Source: Setophaga petechia (taxonomy: Eukaryota > Chordata > Aves > Passeriformes > Parulidae). From it: 64,000 bases of DNA. Position numbers and translations under genes: made by a program. Below the pieces are notes generated by a model. It ran no database searches and was not told the DNA's origin. It saw only the letters and a program-made list of their open reading frames with translations. Of the stretch, positions 36,011 through 47,400 are shown one piece after another. The DNA lies in assembly GCA_024362935.1 (NCBI GenBank), contig JANCRA010000011.1:8425501-8489500 (forward strand). The letters are read 5' to 3'. Numbering within the stretch: the first letter of the stretch is position 1; each line of letters begins with the position of its first letter.

Positions 36011-39000
36011 GTACTTGCAGGTTACTTACACCACTGAATTGTTCCAGGCCACATCAAGTTGCAGTTCAGCAAACAATAGCATTAGTCAGGATTGTTTAAA
36101 CAAGTTACCCAACTGTTTGCCAACTGGTCACATGGAGCTGCTATAGTAGACTGCTCCTCTAGTTCTGTTTAAATACACATCCTCTATTAAGTATGGTTCT
36201 TCCATTTTTTATGAGGAACTCTTATGTGGTAGGGTTCAGTGATTCACACTCTCCAATCATGTGCAAGGAGGGCACTCAATGCGTTACTTTTCTCTGCAGG
36301 AAAGGGACACAAACACTTTTCAGGAGAGCACAAATCTCATTCACTGCTCTCAGATCTCCAGTACCAACTAACATGTCTGAGGCTATCACTGAAACAGCCA
36401 AACTCTGCATCAGTGACACTACCCTCTCTTGTTCCTACCTCACACCATGCAATTCCTCGTGCTACCACAATGTTTGGGCAGCCACTCGATGAGAATGAGT
36501 GAATGAGAACAGGTAACTCATGGGTATAGCACTCAACAGGCTTTGCACCAGATTCCAGAAGAAAGGAAGGCTGTTCGAGGTTAATGATAGCAGGAAGGTA
36601 AATCCACCACTTTAGATAGAAGTGCTAGTTCAGGGCAGCTGAAGGCATTCATGACACCACAGGATGGTTCAGGTAAAAGGAAGCACAAGAGGTCTGCAGC
36701 CCAATCTCCTGCTCCAAGCAGGATCAGGTGCAAGATCAGAGCAGGTTGTTTATGGTTTTGTGTCCATGGGGGCTTGGGAATTACCAAGGATGGTGGCTGC
36801 AAAACTTTTCTGAGCACCAACCTGCTCCTAAAAATTACTGTCCACCAGGTGAAAAAGGGTTTCCTTATACACAGCCTGAGCCTCTCTTTTTTCAGTCCAT
36901 GCCCAGTTTCTCCCAGCCTCGCCCCATACACGAGTGGAAAAGCCTGACTCAAAAAGCTGCCATGTGAGGCAGTCACAGCTGTGGTCTCTGCCTGCAGCCC
37001 TGCTGCTGCTTTTGGACTCTACTGCTGGGAGAGTTGTCACAAACTTGCTTTGGGAGGAGAATCTGTGGCATGTTTCCACATTTGTATAAAAATTATCTGT
37101 AGTTTACCATAAAGCAATGAATGGAATAACCCATCAAAACTTTTGATGATAGCAAAAGTCAGTACCATTCTTTGTGCATACGACATAGGTATTATTGGAA
37201 AGTGGAATTAACTTCACACTTATAACAGGAGTGACGTTTTTATATAGTGCTCTCTGCCTCAGACATGTACAGATCATATTAACCCACCCACTTCCCTTCC
37301 CTGATCTTCTATCAAATGATTCTATGAATCTTCTGGGTATTTTAACACTCACATACCATTTTTTCCCTTGAAATTGACAGCAGGGAACACAAGTCTTGAA
37401 GAATATTTTAATTTATTTTAAAAAATAAATAAATAAATGGGGAAAAAAATCAGAGAAAACACCAGATAATGCTACAGTAATGATAAAACACACCTTCCAG
37501 ACATCTTGTGTTTTTTTTCAATCTCGTACAATTCCTTAAATGCACTTTCTGTAGTATTATGGATTATCATGCAAAATATTTTTGACAATTAGGAAATGTA
37601 GATGTCATATTTGAGTATTAGCAATATTTGAGTATTGCTAATATTACAAATGTGTAATATTAGCAATACTCAAAGTATATTTCAGCAACAGTATACACAA
37701 AGAATATTAATTATGTAATTAGACTATTACACTAGTAAAATCTGAATTTCATTGTCTTAGTACATATTACATATATTTTAAACATGTTTATCTCTATTTT
37801 CCTTGCCTAATATCTCTTCTGAAATCATTCTCAGACACCAGAACACTCCTTCTGAACATCAGCCCTTACACTTTGACATCTACCATACCTTGGGTCATTT
37901 TGTGGTAGTAAGCTTTGATCCACTCTAGCATAAGAATCTGTTTCCATGGATCAGAGCATGGGACTTACACCAAAAGTCTGTTTCTTCCCTTTTCTCAGTA
38001 TATGCTTACATGGGTTAAAAATTTAATTAAAAAAACAAACAAACCAAACACCTATGCATCCAGCATTTTCTCCCTGTGCCTTTCATGTATTTGCCTGAGT
38101 CTCAGCAGGTTTCTTAGGAAATGCCACTTCCTAGAGAAAAAAAGAGAATCCAGAGAAACCCCACACCCTCCTCTTTCATTCCAGATCTGGCACCCATTAT
38201 TCCCCAGGCTCTTTTTTCAGCTATGTGGCTGACTCTGTCAAAGGAAAGGGAATTTGAAGGGAATTTTCTACTCACTGCTTCCACACCTGAATTTCCATCT
38301 ACCTCCTTCACTGTGGTGTCCGCAAAACTTTCTTGTTTTTCATTAGCAAACAAGTGCAGCTCCTGGCCTAGGGTGTGTGCTGAGAGTGTATGTGAACCAT
38401 CTACAGCCCTCCCCTTTTCTTCTTCCCTCCACCTACAGCCCTCCGTACTGGCAGAGACACTGCAGTGGAAAGCCCCACTTCTCCTTCCCCATCAGTATCA
38501 AATCTGTGTAGTCCTACACATGTTTCTCCCACACCTTCTCCCAATCTCAACATACTTCTCATCAGTTACCTTTGAAATACACACCCATTTCCACATATTC
38601 TTTCCCAGGAATATGCAAGGCAATATAAGAGTCCAGATACTGAAATTTTAGGCAGATGGTGTGGTCCTGTTTCTGTCATACTTGAGTTTGACGACAAACT
38701 TTGTATGGTTTTTATCTCACCATCACAGTTTAGGCCCACTCAGCTAAGCAAATCACAGCCAAAAATATTCAGACACGGCTGTGCTGCTCTTCACTGCCAG
38801 AGACACGTGGTGCCTGACTCGGGGTCAATGATTTTCAGATGTTTCTTAAACTGTTCCTGAAAACTTCTCCTGTGCATGTGGTTTGGGCACCAAAAATAAT
38901 CATGTTTTAAAATCTTGGGTCACAATGATGTGGCAGAAGTACCTCATTAACAAGATCATCAGATGAAGATGAGTGAGAATTTCAGTGTTTTACAGAAAAG

Positions 39001-41195
39001 ACTTAGGAGAACAAGGGGTTGCCTAAAGCTAAATGACTGTTGAATTTCTGAAAGGTGAAAGGGGAATAAAAAGAGAAAAATGAAACTGGGTAATGTGAAG
39101 CGTACAAGTCTAACATCTTGTTTAGACTTCAGAACTCTTGCAGTAGGGCAATGCTGTTGATGGACATTCATCAACTGTACTTTATCTGATGTTAGCTGGC
39201 AGAAGTCCTATTCAGAAATAATTAGAATGGCTAAGGAGCCTCTGGTCAGTATTGTCTTTTCATCTGGTGACCCAGGGCAAAGTACACAGCAAACTGACTG
39301 TGGCTGTGACAAACCAAGTCTTTTTAAAGGAAGTTGGCTACACTTATAAGAGAAAGTTTAGAAGAAATCTCTCTGAAGTGAGGCAAGGTAAAATGAGAAG
39401 CAAGAAAACAAGGCAGAGACAGAAAGAAACAGGTCTTTCGGAGCAGAGAAATAGTCTTTTTCTACACTATAATTTAGCAGGGTGTTTTAAGAAAGTTAGC
39501 TCACTCTCACATCATGCTTCTGAAAACTCTTCTCAAAACATATTGTACTTTACCACAGAACTAAATCCATTCACACACCCCTTTGATTCAATTCACAGGC
39601 TCTTTTCTCTAATGAACAACATACACTAAATTACAATTTGTCTAGTTGTGACCAGAATTTGTTAAGTTTCTGATGGTTTTACTTACTGTTTAATATTACA
39701 TTTCACTAGCTATTAGGTATCACACACTACACCTTTTAACACCTCTCATGCCTTATTTGCTATCTAGTCACAGCCATAATTTTGCTGTTCTTCAGCAGGC
39801 ATGAAGTTGTAATTAAAAACTACAGGGCTGTTTAAAGAGCTTAGTAAAATTGATTAAATGATCCCCCCATCACCGGGGATGTCCTCAGGGTCCAGAGCTG
39901 AAATGTAGTTACCAGTCAGAAATTCAGCATACTAATGGGGATAGGACTCCAGTGCTCCATGTCCATGCCACTTTTAACTCTGAGCCTTGATTGATTCCCT
40001 CTATGGCTCCCAACTCATTCCACACAAGAAAGCACTGCTTCACATATGCATTAGCCAGGTAATTACTCCAACATATCTCCAGATATTGTCACAGTCAAAT
40101 AAATTACTAATATTTGAATACATGAGCTTAATACAAAATGTTATCAAAATCACAGAAGCTTATTATGTATTGAAGGCTGTATGTGTGTATTACATATATT
40201 TGAAAACTGGGATATCTATGAATAAAAAACTGGGATATCCTGTTTTCTCCGCAGAAAGCGTGTGAGCATCAGTCCATTCCGCCAGCATATGGATCAGGTG
40301 TGTGACTGTACTGCACTCAGGAGGACCAGCATATCCTCTCTGTTTTTTTACTTACAATGCACTGTGAGCGTGCCTACCACTTTGCAAACACATGAACAAC
40401 AAGGCTGCTGCTCCAGGACACTTGTATCTGGACCCATGCACAACACAAAGGCTAATAGTTCAGGTCCTTATGAGAGCAAACAAGTCAGGCCTCAGGGCAA
40501 AGTTGGGCTGAGTTATTAGAAGGCTTATGGAAAAAGTTGGGCTTCAAGACATTTCTTATAGGCTCTGAGTTTCCTTCATAAAATAAATGAAGACCCAATT
40601 TTTAATTAATTTAGATATTTCAAGGATGTCAAAATCTATGGGGTTTATGAAGACCATATTCCTTTGCATATTGTATATTCTTGAGGTTTGTTTTGCAAAA
40701 ATAACCTGTCACAAATAACACTCATTAGCCACAATAGCCACTACTAACAAAAAGAACATGTAGCACTGTTTTCATGTCCTATCTGGGTTTGCCCTAGTAT
40801 ACTCAGTCCCTTTGCTGTTGTCCTCTTGATTTTAATAATGACATAACTTGGTGAGTAGAGTAACTCATAGACTGTTTTTGGGTCAGTTAATATTACTGAT
40901 ACACGTAAAATGAAAAAATGTCTACTTCTGGATGGAAAAAAAAAATCTTCAAAACCTTTCTGATATCTCAAAACAAAACTGAAAAGTGCACAAGCCCACA
41001 GCTGTTTTCGAGGACAGATCTCGAGGGTAGCAGGCTGTTTGGTGTAAGATTTCTGGGGACCTGAAGCAACGGCTCTGCTACTGTGTCCCCGATCTCCTTC
41101 GTTTTTGGGATTTGTTGTAGGACCTGTCAGAGTGGGTAAGATGGACAAAAGCTGAGGGCCTGACTCGAGGCTGAGCTGCTGACCGATAGCTCCCG
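36011..41195. other. Upstream intergenic sequence, no gene recognised
   Basis: AT-rich sequence leading to the CpG-island promoter. It holds an AAAT simple repeat near 37415-37437 and a perfect 20-bp inverted repeat at 37627-37674. The 176-codon frame at 38121-38651 has no recognised domain or CpG signal and is not called as a gene. Confidence 0.5.
37627..37674. repeat. Perfect 20-bp inverted repeat, 8-nt loop
   Basis: The left arm, TTTGAGTATTGCTAATATTA (37627-37646), and the right arm (37655-37674) are exact reverse complements separated by CAAATGTG. A third partial copy of the arm (TTTGAGTATTAGCAATA) lies just upstream at about 37610-37626. Possible explanations are a small palindromic element, a hairpin made by a template-switch mutation, or the remains of a miniature transposon. 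No flanking duplication is evident. Confidence 0.9.
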
Positions 41196-41523
41196 GTGCT
41201 CTGTGTGCCTTTTTCTTTCCCTGCGGACAAACTCCTCCGGCCGGCCAGGGAGTGCGGTGGGGTGGGACGGGACGGGTCGGGCTTATCCTGGAGCCGTCAT
41301 CCTGTCTGAGATCCTGAAATCCGGGAGAGAAACATCCCGGAGCTGGGTGCCCGCACTGTTCCTCTCCCCCACAAGCCCCGTGGGGGTCGCCAGCCCCGCC
41401 GCCTCTCTCAGCCCACGGCCGGGCCCCGTGCTGCTCTCCGTGCCGCCGGGGACAGGGGAGGCCCCCCGGGGCCCCGCCGGCGGCAGGGAACGCGGGTGCC
41501 TGGCCGGGCGCCCGTTTCCCGGG

Positions 41524-41536
41524 ACTACGTTTCCCA
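41524..41536 (+). promoter_or_regulatory. ACTAYRNNNCCCR motif, probable ZNF143-type site
   Basis: ACTACGTTTCCCA fits the vertebrate promoter consensus ACTAYRNNNCCCR, which is known to be bound by ZNF143 (and reported with THAP11/HCFC1) near transcription starts of housekeeping genes. It lies about 155 bp upstream of the start codon, inside the CpG island. Binding is inferred from the motif alone. Confidence 0.6.
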
Positions 41537-41552
41537 GGGATCCGCGGCGCGG

Positions 41553-41560
41553 CCCCGCCC
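41553..41560 (+). promoter_or_regulatory. GC box (Sp/KLF site)
   Basis: CCCCGCCC, the reverse complement of the core GGGCGGGG, lies 17 bp after the ACTACG motif. Such words are frequent in any CpG island, so the evidence is weak. Confidence 0.4.
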
Positions 41561-41689
41561 GCTGTCAGCGAGCGCTGCAGGTTGATCGCCGCGGCTGCAG
41601 ATGAGCGGAGCCCGCGCGGGCGGGGGGGCGGCCGGGGCAGCGCCGCCGGGGCCGGGTCGGCGGCCGGCGCACTATGCGAGGCCGGGAGG

Positions 41690-41702
41690 ATGGCGGTGGA
41701 AG
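41690..41702 (+). CDS. First coding exon of an unidentified protein (MAVE + 1 base)
   Basis: The exon codes ATG GCG GTG GAA G and stops at the consensus donor AAG|GTAAGG (GT at 41703-41704). The ATG has A at -3 and G at +4, a strong Kozak context, and it is the first ATG in its frame: the frame is open upstream to about 41582 but has no other ATG. The last base leaves phase 1. The exon at 59536 supplies CT, completing a GCT alanine codon, and stays open throughout. The transcription start is not visible; part of 41540-41689 is presumably 5' UTR. Two upstream ATGs (41601 and 41674) are out of frame. The first intron would be 17,833 bp. The protein is not recognised. The phase match supports the pairing, but an intervening small exon cannot be excluded. 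Confidence 0.7.
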
Positions 41703-42688
41703 GTAAGGGCTTCGCGTCCCCTGCCCGTCGCCCCTGGGGTCCCTCCCCTGTCTCCTCCCCCGGGCACTCACCTGCGCCGTGGCGGGGCCGCCCCGGCCCG
41801 GCCGAGTCCGGCGGGACAGCGGCGTCCGCCGGCGGGGCCACTGTGCCGCCCGCTGCCTCGGCCTCGCCGCGGGGCATCCCCGGCCCCCGCGCACCTCGGG
41901 CCGCCCGCCCGCAGCGCCGCGGCTGCCCTGGGCCAGGTGCCGGGGAGCCGGGCCGCGGCTGCCGCCCCCGCCCTCGGCGGGGTACGCGGCAGGGGCTGCC
42001 CGGAGGCTTCGCTCGGCAACTTCCCGCCGGGCCCGGAGGTGCCGCCTCTCCCGGCAAGGGCGGCCGACCTGCGCCGCCTCTCTCCGGAGCGGCCCCGGCC
42101 CCGCGCTCAGCCCGGGCGCCTCCCCCGCCCCGCCGCCGGTCCCTCTCCCGCGGGCGCCGAGGCGCCGCCGTCCCTCGCTGCTGTCCGGATCCCCGAAGTG
42201 CCCCCAGACCGTGATGCCCACGAAGATCCAGCGTGCTCCGCATGGGCACAGAGCTGTGCTCGGCCCCTCCTTCCCTGAGAGCGATGGAGAAACGAAAGGG
42301 CCGAGATGCTCAGCTCCTGGGCAGCCGGGAGCTGTGAGGTGTTCACAAGGTGCCCGGCTCCTGGGGAAGTACCCTGGTAAATGAGGCGATAGCTACCAAG
42401 CCCTTGACAGGTGGATACTTTGCTAGGTGTTCAGTAAATGCTGGGCTCCCTTTAGCCTTCTAACATTGGTTGTGTGTTCCCTTTCCATTGGGTCTTTTGG
42501 GAAGTTGAAGTAGACAGGTGTATGAGAAAAGGCAAATCTGCCTTCCTGCTGTCTGCTTCCAGAATTCACTCGGTTTTCTAATGCTTTAGACTGAGGCAGT
42601 GACAGTCCTGGGTTTGCGCTTCATCGTGCTTTATTCGGTGCCCTTGAGAAAATTTAAGAATCCTGTATAAACCAGCCATCTGACCCCT

Positions 42689-42751
42689 TCTCCTGTGCTT
42701 AATTTAGTGTCTCCTGTGCTTAATTTAGTGTCTCCTGTGCTTAATTTAGTG
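42689..42751. repeat. Perfect 21-bp tandem repeat, three copies
   Basis: Three identical 21-mers beginning TCTCCTGTGC and ending TTTAGTG are head-to-tail in early intron 1. The perfect identity suggests a recent, possibly polymorphic, minisatellite. Confidence 0.97.
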
Positions 42752-44177
42752 TATGACAGTATTTTTGTGTGTTCATCTTGTGACTACCATGAGTTTTGTT
42801 TCTCAGTTATGCTGAAATCTTCAGTTCCATCAGACAGGCTTGCTTTATTGCTGAAAATCATGCTGTAGCTGTCTTTTGCTGAGTACCCAAGTGAGCAGCG
42901 CAAATGATGGTCCAGCAAAAACTTACACGTCCTGGAAGCAATGGGGAGCTTAACATCCCTGAAAAACAGCTTCCTGTGCAAACTCAAATAAAGATAAGCA
43001 AGACCACTGTGTCTCAAAAGGTGTCTGTCAGCATCCCAAGTTGTTCATCCTAAGTGTAAGCCTCTCCCTAAGGCAAGCATTTGTTAGGCACAGGCTGCTT
43101 TACCGAATGGCAGTTTTGAAGACTGGAATGATACAAAGAAGGAATGTAGTGGTCCTGAATAAAAGCATTACTTTGGTGGCAAAAGCATAATGACATGAAC
43201 TGGGCATGCGTGCCTGGTAGTGGGTAAGTAAGTAAATGAAATGGACTGCCATGCACCAGATGGTTCATATGCCAGCAGCAACCCCTGTTTCAGTGTGCTC
43301 ACTAATGTCATCCCACTTTATTTACTTGAAGTCCTTCTCAGTCTGTTTGCTAGATCTTTTCAGGTCTGTAATAATTCCTGTCATATCTGCAGTGCCCTCC
43401 ATCTGAGAATCTCTAAAAGCTTTGTAAATATTAATGAAGGAAAGCTCTGCTAAAGCTTTGGGAAGCAGTGCTTTTCCCTTCTCCTGAGATGGAATTTTTT
43501 TCTTTAACTCCTTCTTCCCATTTCCTTCCCCCAGGATGCATCCTGCTGTGGTGTGTCAGAACAGGCATTCTTGTCTGTATAGTCTGCATTCCTCTCATTT
43601 TGTTTTATTCTCCCTCAACTTTCTTGCCTTTGCACGATTCTGTTGCCCTCACACTAGCACAGCACTATGACTATTTCAGCACAAGTAGCCATGTGGCCGT
43701 GACTGCTTTGTGTGTTTGTAATGCATTCACATTTCAGGCCTTTTATTATCCATCATTTTCTGTTGGAACCATATTTCTTTGTGTGATTGTGCTTAAAAGC
43801 TTGCTTTTCTCTTAATGCATCTAGGCTAGGGCCTTGTTGGAGCCCTAGGTGTGAGCTGTGTTCCTTTCTTGAACTGTGACTTTCGGCAAGGAAGATCTGG
43901 CATTACAGCTTCTGTTTGGAAAGCTGAGAGGTTATATGTTCCTCATGACTCCAGTCATCACAGTGTACAGACCCTGCTTTAGTCTAAAGTAGAGTTGCCA
44001 TTGAATCTTCTAAATAGATAGTTTTGTAGAAAAATGTCCTGGACTCAGGAAGAGCAGACAGTTGGGATTTTTTTGCTTTCTGTTTGTTTGATATGTTTGT
44101 TTTCTTTGGAAGCATGCCTTCCTGGTTAGCAGCTTGTGATCTTGAGAATATAACTTGCTGTACAACAGTTTTGGAAG

Positions 44178-44215
44178 CTTGGAAATAAGGTTTAAACTTG
44201 GAAATAATGTTTAAA
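44178..44215. repeat. 19-bp tandem duplication
   Basis: Two adjacent 19-mers beginning CTTGGAAATAA differ at one base (G/T at unit position 12). Confidence 0.9.
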
Positions 44216-44390
44216 CTCCAGTCTCTGCAGTAGTCAGCTGAGAGCCTGGCTGGGATGGACTTCCTGGGCTTTCTTTATAGAGTGATGCAAGGCCTTGGAG
44301 TGGTTGGGCCAACTGGCTTCTTGTGCAGACTTGGGGGCGGCTCTGGGATGCAGCTGGGGGAGTGGGAAGGTCCCTGGGGCACAGGGGAGG

Positions 44391-44422
44391 CAGGGATTCT
44401 GCAGCACAGGGATTCTGCAGCA
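44391..44422. repeat. 16-bp tandem duplication
   Basis: Two adjacent identical copies of CAGGGATTCTGCAGCA. Confidence 0.95.
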
Positions 44423-47400
44423 CGGGGGTTCCTGACTGGAGCCAACACCCTGCCCCACCAGCTCCACAGGCTATTGTTCTATGGAAACTGCCTGTTTGTC
44501 AGCTTCAGCCATGAACCCAGAGTCTTTGTTTTGTTTTTCCTTTCAGAAATGCTCTGCGTGGCTAAGGTGAAAATATTTTGTAGCTTATACTTTTTGGAAA
44601 GTCTTTGAAAAATTTATCTAAAAATGCTGAAATCTTCCTCAAATCTGATTATTTTAAAGCTGTTTTAGCATGGTGTGCTGGGGTTTAGCAATGTCAACAA
44701 CTGTCCATCTGTTTACTTAAGGAAAATCCAAACTTTTTTACTGGGATAGCTGACAATGGTAGACTTGCATATATGAAGTAGGAATTTGGAGAATACTGCA
44801 GTTCTTCGCCAGTTATATATAAATTCTTTAGTGTCCCAAAAGAGTTTATGGAGACTGGGAGGTCCATTGGGCTGTATAGTGCCAGTGCTTCCAGATTGAT
44901 GAAAGGATTGGTGTGTGTGTGAGGAAAGGGAGTTTGCACTCCTTAATATGAGCCTGTTGAGATGGCAGCACTGCCAAGGTAAGTCTATTTTTAGACTCAA
45001 CAGTTTTGACAATGTTCCTTTAAGTGTTTTTTCTCCTTCTAGTAAGAATGAAAGAACTAGGTCAGAGCCAGTAGAAAAAGGCTTTTGATCTCTGCAACAG
45101 TGTTCTTTTTTTTTTTTTTTTCCTTTTCAGTTTGCTCTTGTGCAGCAGAGGTAAAGGGGAAAAGAGAGAAATGGTGATTTCTTTACCCTGCAGTGTTTAT
45201 TGCACAGGTGGGTGAGAGACTGACAGCACCCATCAGATGATGTCTGCATGCAGGTGATCCCACACAGTTCTGTTGGATCCCCTGCAGCTCTGATCTGTGG
45301 TGTTTTTGAGATCCCTTTGCAAAGAAAAGCGATAATTATTTCATGGAGTTCTTTCATGGTAAGTGTTTAATGAAATTTGGTTTATCACCTTTCTTGCTGT
45401 GTATAGGCTTTGGAAAGTGCCACATAGATTTGTTGCAGGTCTCCTCCTGGAAGTTTATGTAAACTTCCAGTCTTCTATGGCTCTTCTGTAGTGGGCTTAT
45501 GCTACTGAGGCCCTGGATCTTCCTATGGGATAGTGCATTTTACTAAGAAGTAAAATGACAATGACTGGCTTTACCCTTTGGTAATCCTTAAGGAGACTAA
45601 GATTCAAAGGAAGTTAGGGCATTCTATGGAATGGCATCCAGGTTGACTGCTGCAGAACTGAAGTTATTTGTGGCTTGTAACCAACTTCTGTCACAGTGAT
45701 CCTGTGGATTTCAGCTATGTGGTGTACCTTGGTTGAACGCCTGCAGTGCCTAGCAACTCCATGGATATTGAATGCTGCCATGTGTTTCTTCAGAGACTTG
45801 AAACATGGTGAGCTCATAGATGTGCTATGCTAACTCTGCCAAGAATGTCAAAGTAAGTTCAGGATCACCCAGAGGACAGCTTTGAAGCAGCTTTCAGTGT
45901 AGGTACCTATCATGCTGTTCCAGGGCGTGTACGAAAGTACAACTCTTCTGACAGGTATTCAGTTACTCAACTTCGTCTTATGCCTACACCCACTTTGAGC
46001 TCAGACTGGATATGTCTCCGTATCTGAGTTTCCAGTGAATGTGATCCAGTAGATGATGTTTCAGCACACTTACTTGCCTGTGGAGCAAAGAAGTAACAAG
46101 CCCTGTGATTCAAAAATAGCACATGCTTCTGTCATGTTTTTGGTTTCTTCAGTAATTTCTAACCACTTCTTAGCCTGAGGGATTCAGACTTGTGGCTTGG
46201 AAATAGCTGCCAGTTGGAAGCAGGACTGAGAGAGACAACTCATTTCAACTCTCCAGGTGAAACAGTCACATTGGGTCATAGTAGAGGAGATGGATAACAC
46301 CAATGCTGGAGGTGTATTGGACAGTGAGGCGTAAGATTTGAACATCAGCCTTTAGTCCTGAGTTCTGTGTATCGCTTTCTGACCATTTATTGCAAAAATG
46401 TGTCAGCAATTATGGGATTCCAGACTGGAAGATAGATCTCTTATCCACATTCACGTGGCAGCCTCCTTGTTGGGCTGTAACATCTACCCCTTTATTTCTT
46501 GCTCAACAACAGCTCTACCTCCCACCCACCCCCACATTGTGCATATAGCTTCATGGTTGTGTGTGCTTCTCTGCTTTGAACCACTGCTTAGAGCTTTCCA
46601 ATCTATTGCTGCATTTGAAAGGGAGACTGTGAGCTGAAGTTCAGAAGGTGCACTCCGTTGTGGGGATTGGAGCCCCCAAAATGAAGCTATGGCAACAAAG
46701 AATCGCCCTGCAATGGAGGGTCTTTGTGTGTATTCAACTTGAGTGGAGGGTGGATATTATAGAAGTTATGTGATCATTTTACTCTCCCTGAATCAAGTAC
46801 CAAGTATAGACTTGATGTGACACTTTGTTTCCTTTGGATGAAATTTGGTTGTAGGATAAGAGTGTTTCTGGAAACTCAGAAGTACTTTCATATCAGCCAG
46901 TTTAGATACAGTTCCTTGAGTGTTTGACCTTACCCTTTAAAGTACTTGGAAGACTTAGAAGCTCAAGGAGGACACTGATTAATATAAATTTACTGATTCA
47001 GTACAATTGAATACCATCATAAGGTTAAAACTTGTCCAGTGGTGGTAATATGAAGGCAAATGGAAGGAGTGATGCTTTGAAAGTTTGCGTGCTTTCTCCA
47101 CCAAGAAGAGAATGCAAGTGAGCAAATGACAAGAGTTAGACTTTGGATGCATTTCCTAATGTACTACTGGAAAGTATTGACAAAACCTGTAGTGACATTG
47201 TAAGAGCTCATGTTTACTGCCTAAGTGGAAATTATAAAGTAGAACTTTTCTTGGGGTTTTTGGAGGGTTTTTTTTTTGTTCTTCTGTTATGTCCAGCATG
47301 GCAGGCAACATCCAAGGAGGTTGTGTAGCTTTGTTCCTCTTGTTTACAGCTGAGTGTGTGAGGCCAGGACAAGCTGCTCAGAGCCAGTCTCTAGTGCTTC

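Larger units (their letters stand above)
41200..42250. promoter_or_regulatory. CpG island promoter
   Basis: About 1 kb of very GC-rich DNA with dense CpG stands in sharp contrast to AT-rich flanks that are nearly free of CpG. It surrounds the first exon of a plus-strand gene (ATG at 41690, donor at 41703) and extends about 550 bp into intron 1. There is no TATA box at a suitable place; with the GC box and the ACTACG-type motif it fits a broad, housekeeping-style promoter. Avian CpG islands often drive divergent transcription, but I see no supportable minus-strand first exon. Long open frames on both strands here are a by-product of GC-rich composition. Confidence 0.9.

Noticed and set aside
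38121..38651. 176-codon plus-strand frame
   Set aside because: There is no recognised domain, and the text is Ser/Pro/Phe-rich as expected from pyrimidine-rich DNA. No CpG island or splice partner was seen. A lineage-specific transcript cannot be excluded.
41130..41141. GAGTGG|GTAAGA donor-like word upstream of the CpG island
   Set aside because: There is no associated exon, start codon or promoter evidence to its left. Single donor-like words are common by chance.
40744..42249. 501-codon minus-strand open frame across the CpG island
   Set aside because: Its GC part is Pro/Arg/Gly/Ala-rich low-complexity text, and similar long frames are open at once on both strands (41565-42221, 41582-42214, 41601-42278, 41779-42384). 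The AT part has no domain. This is the expected lack of stops in GC-rich DNA.
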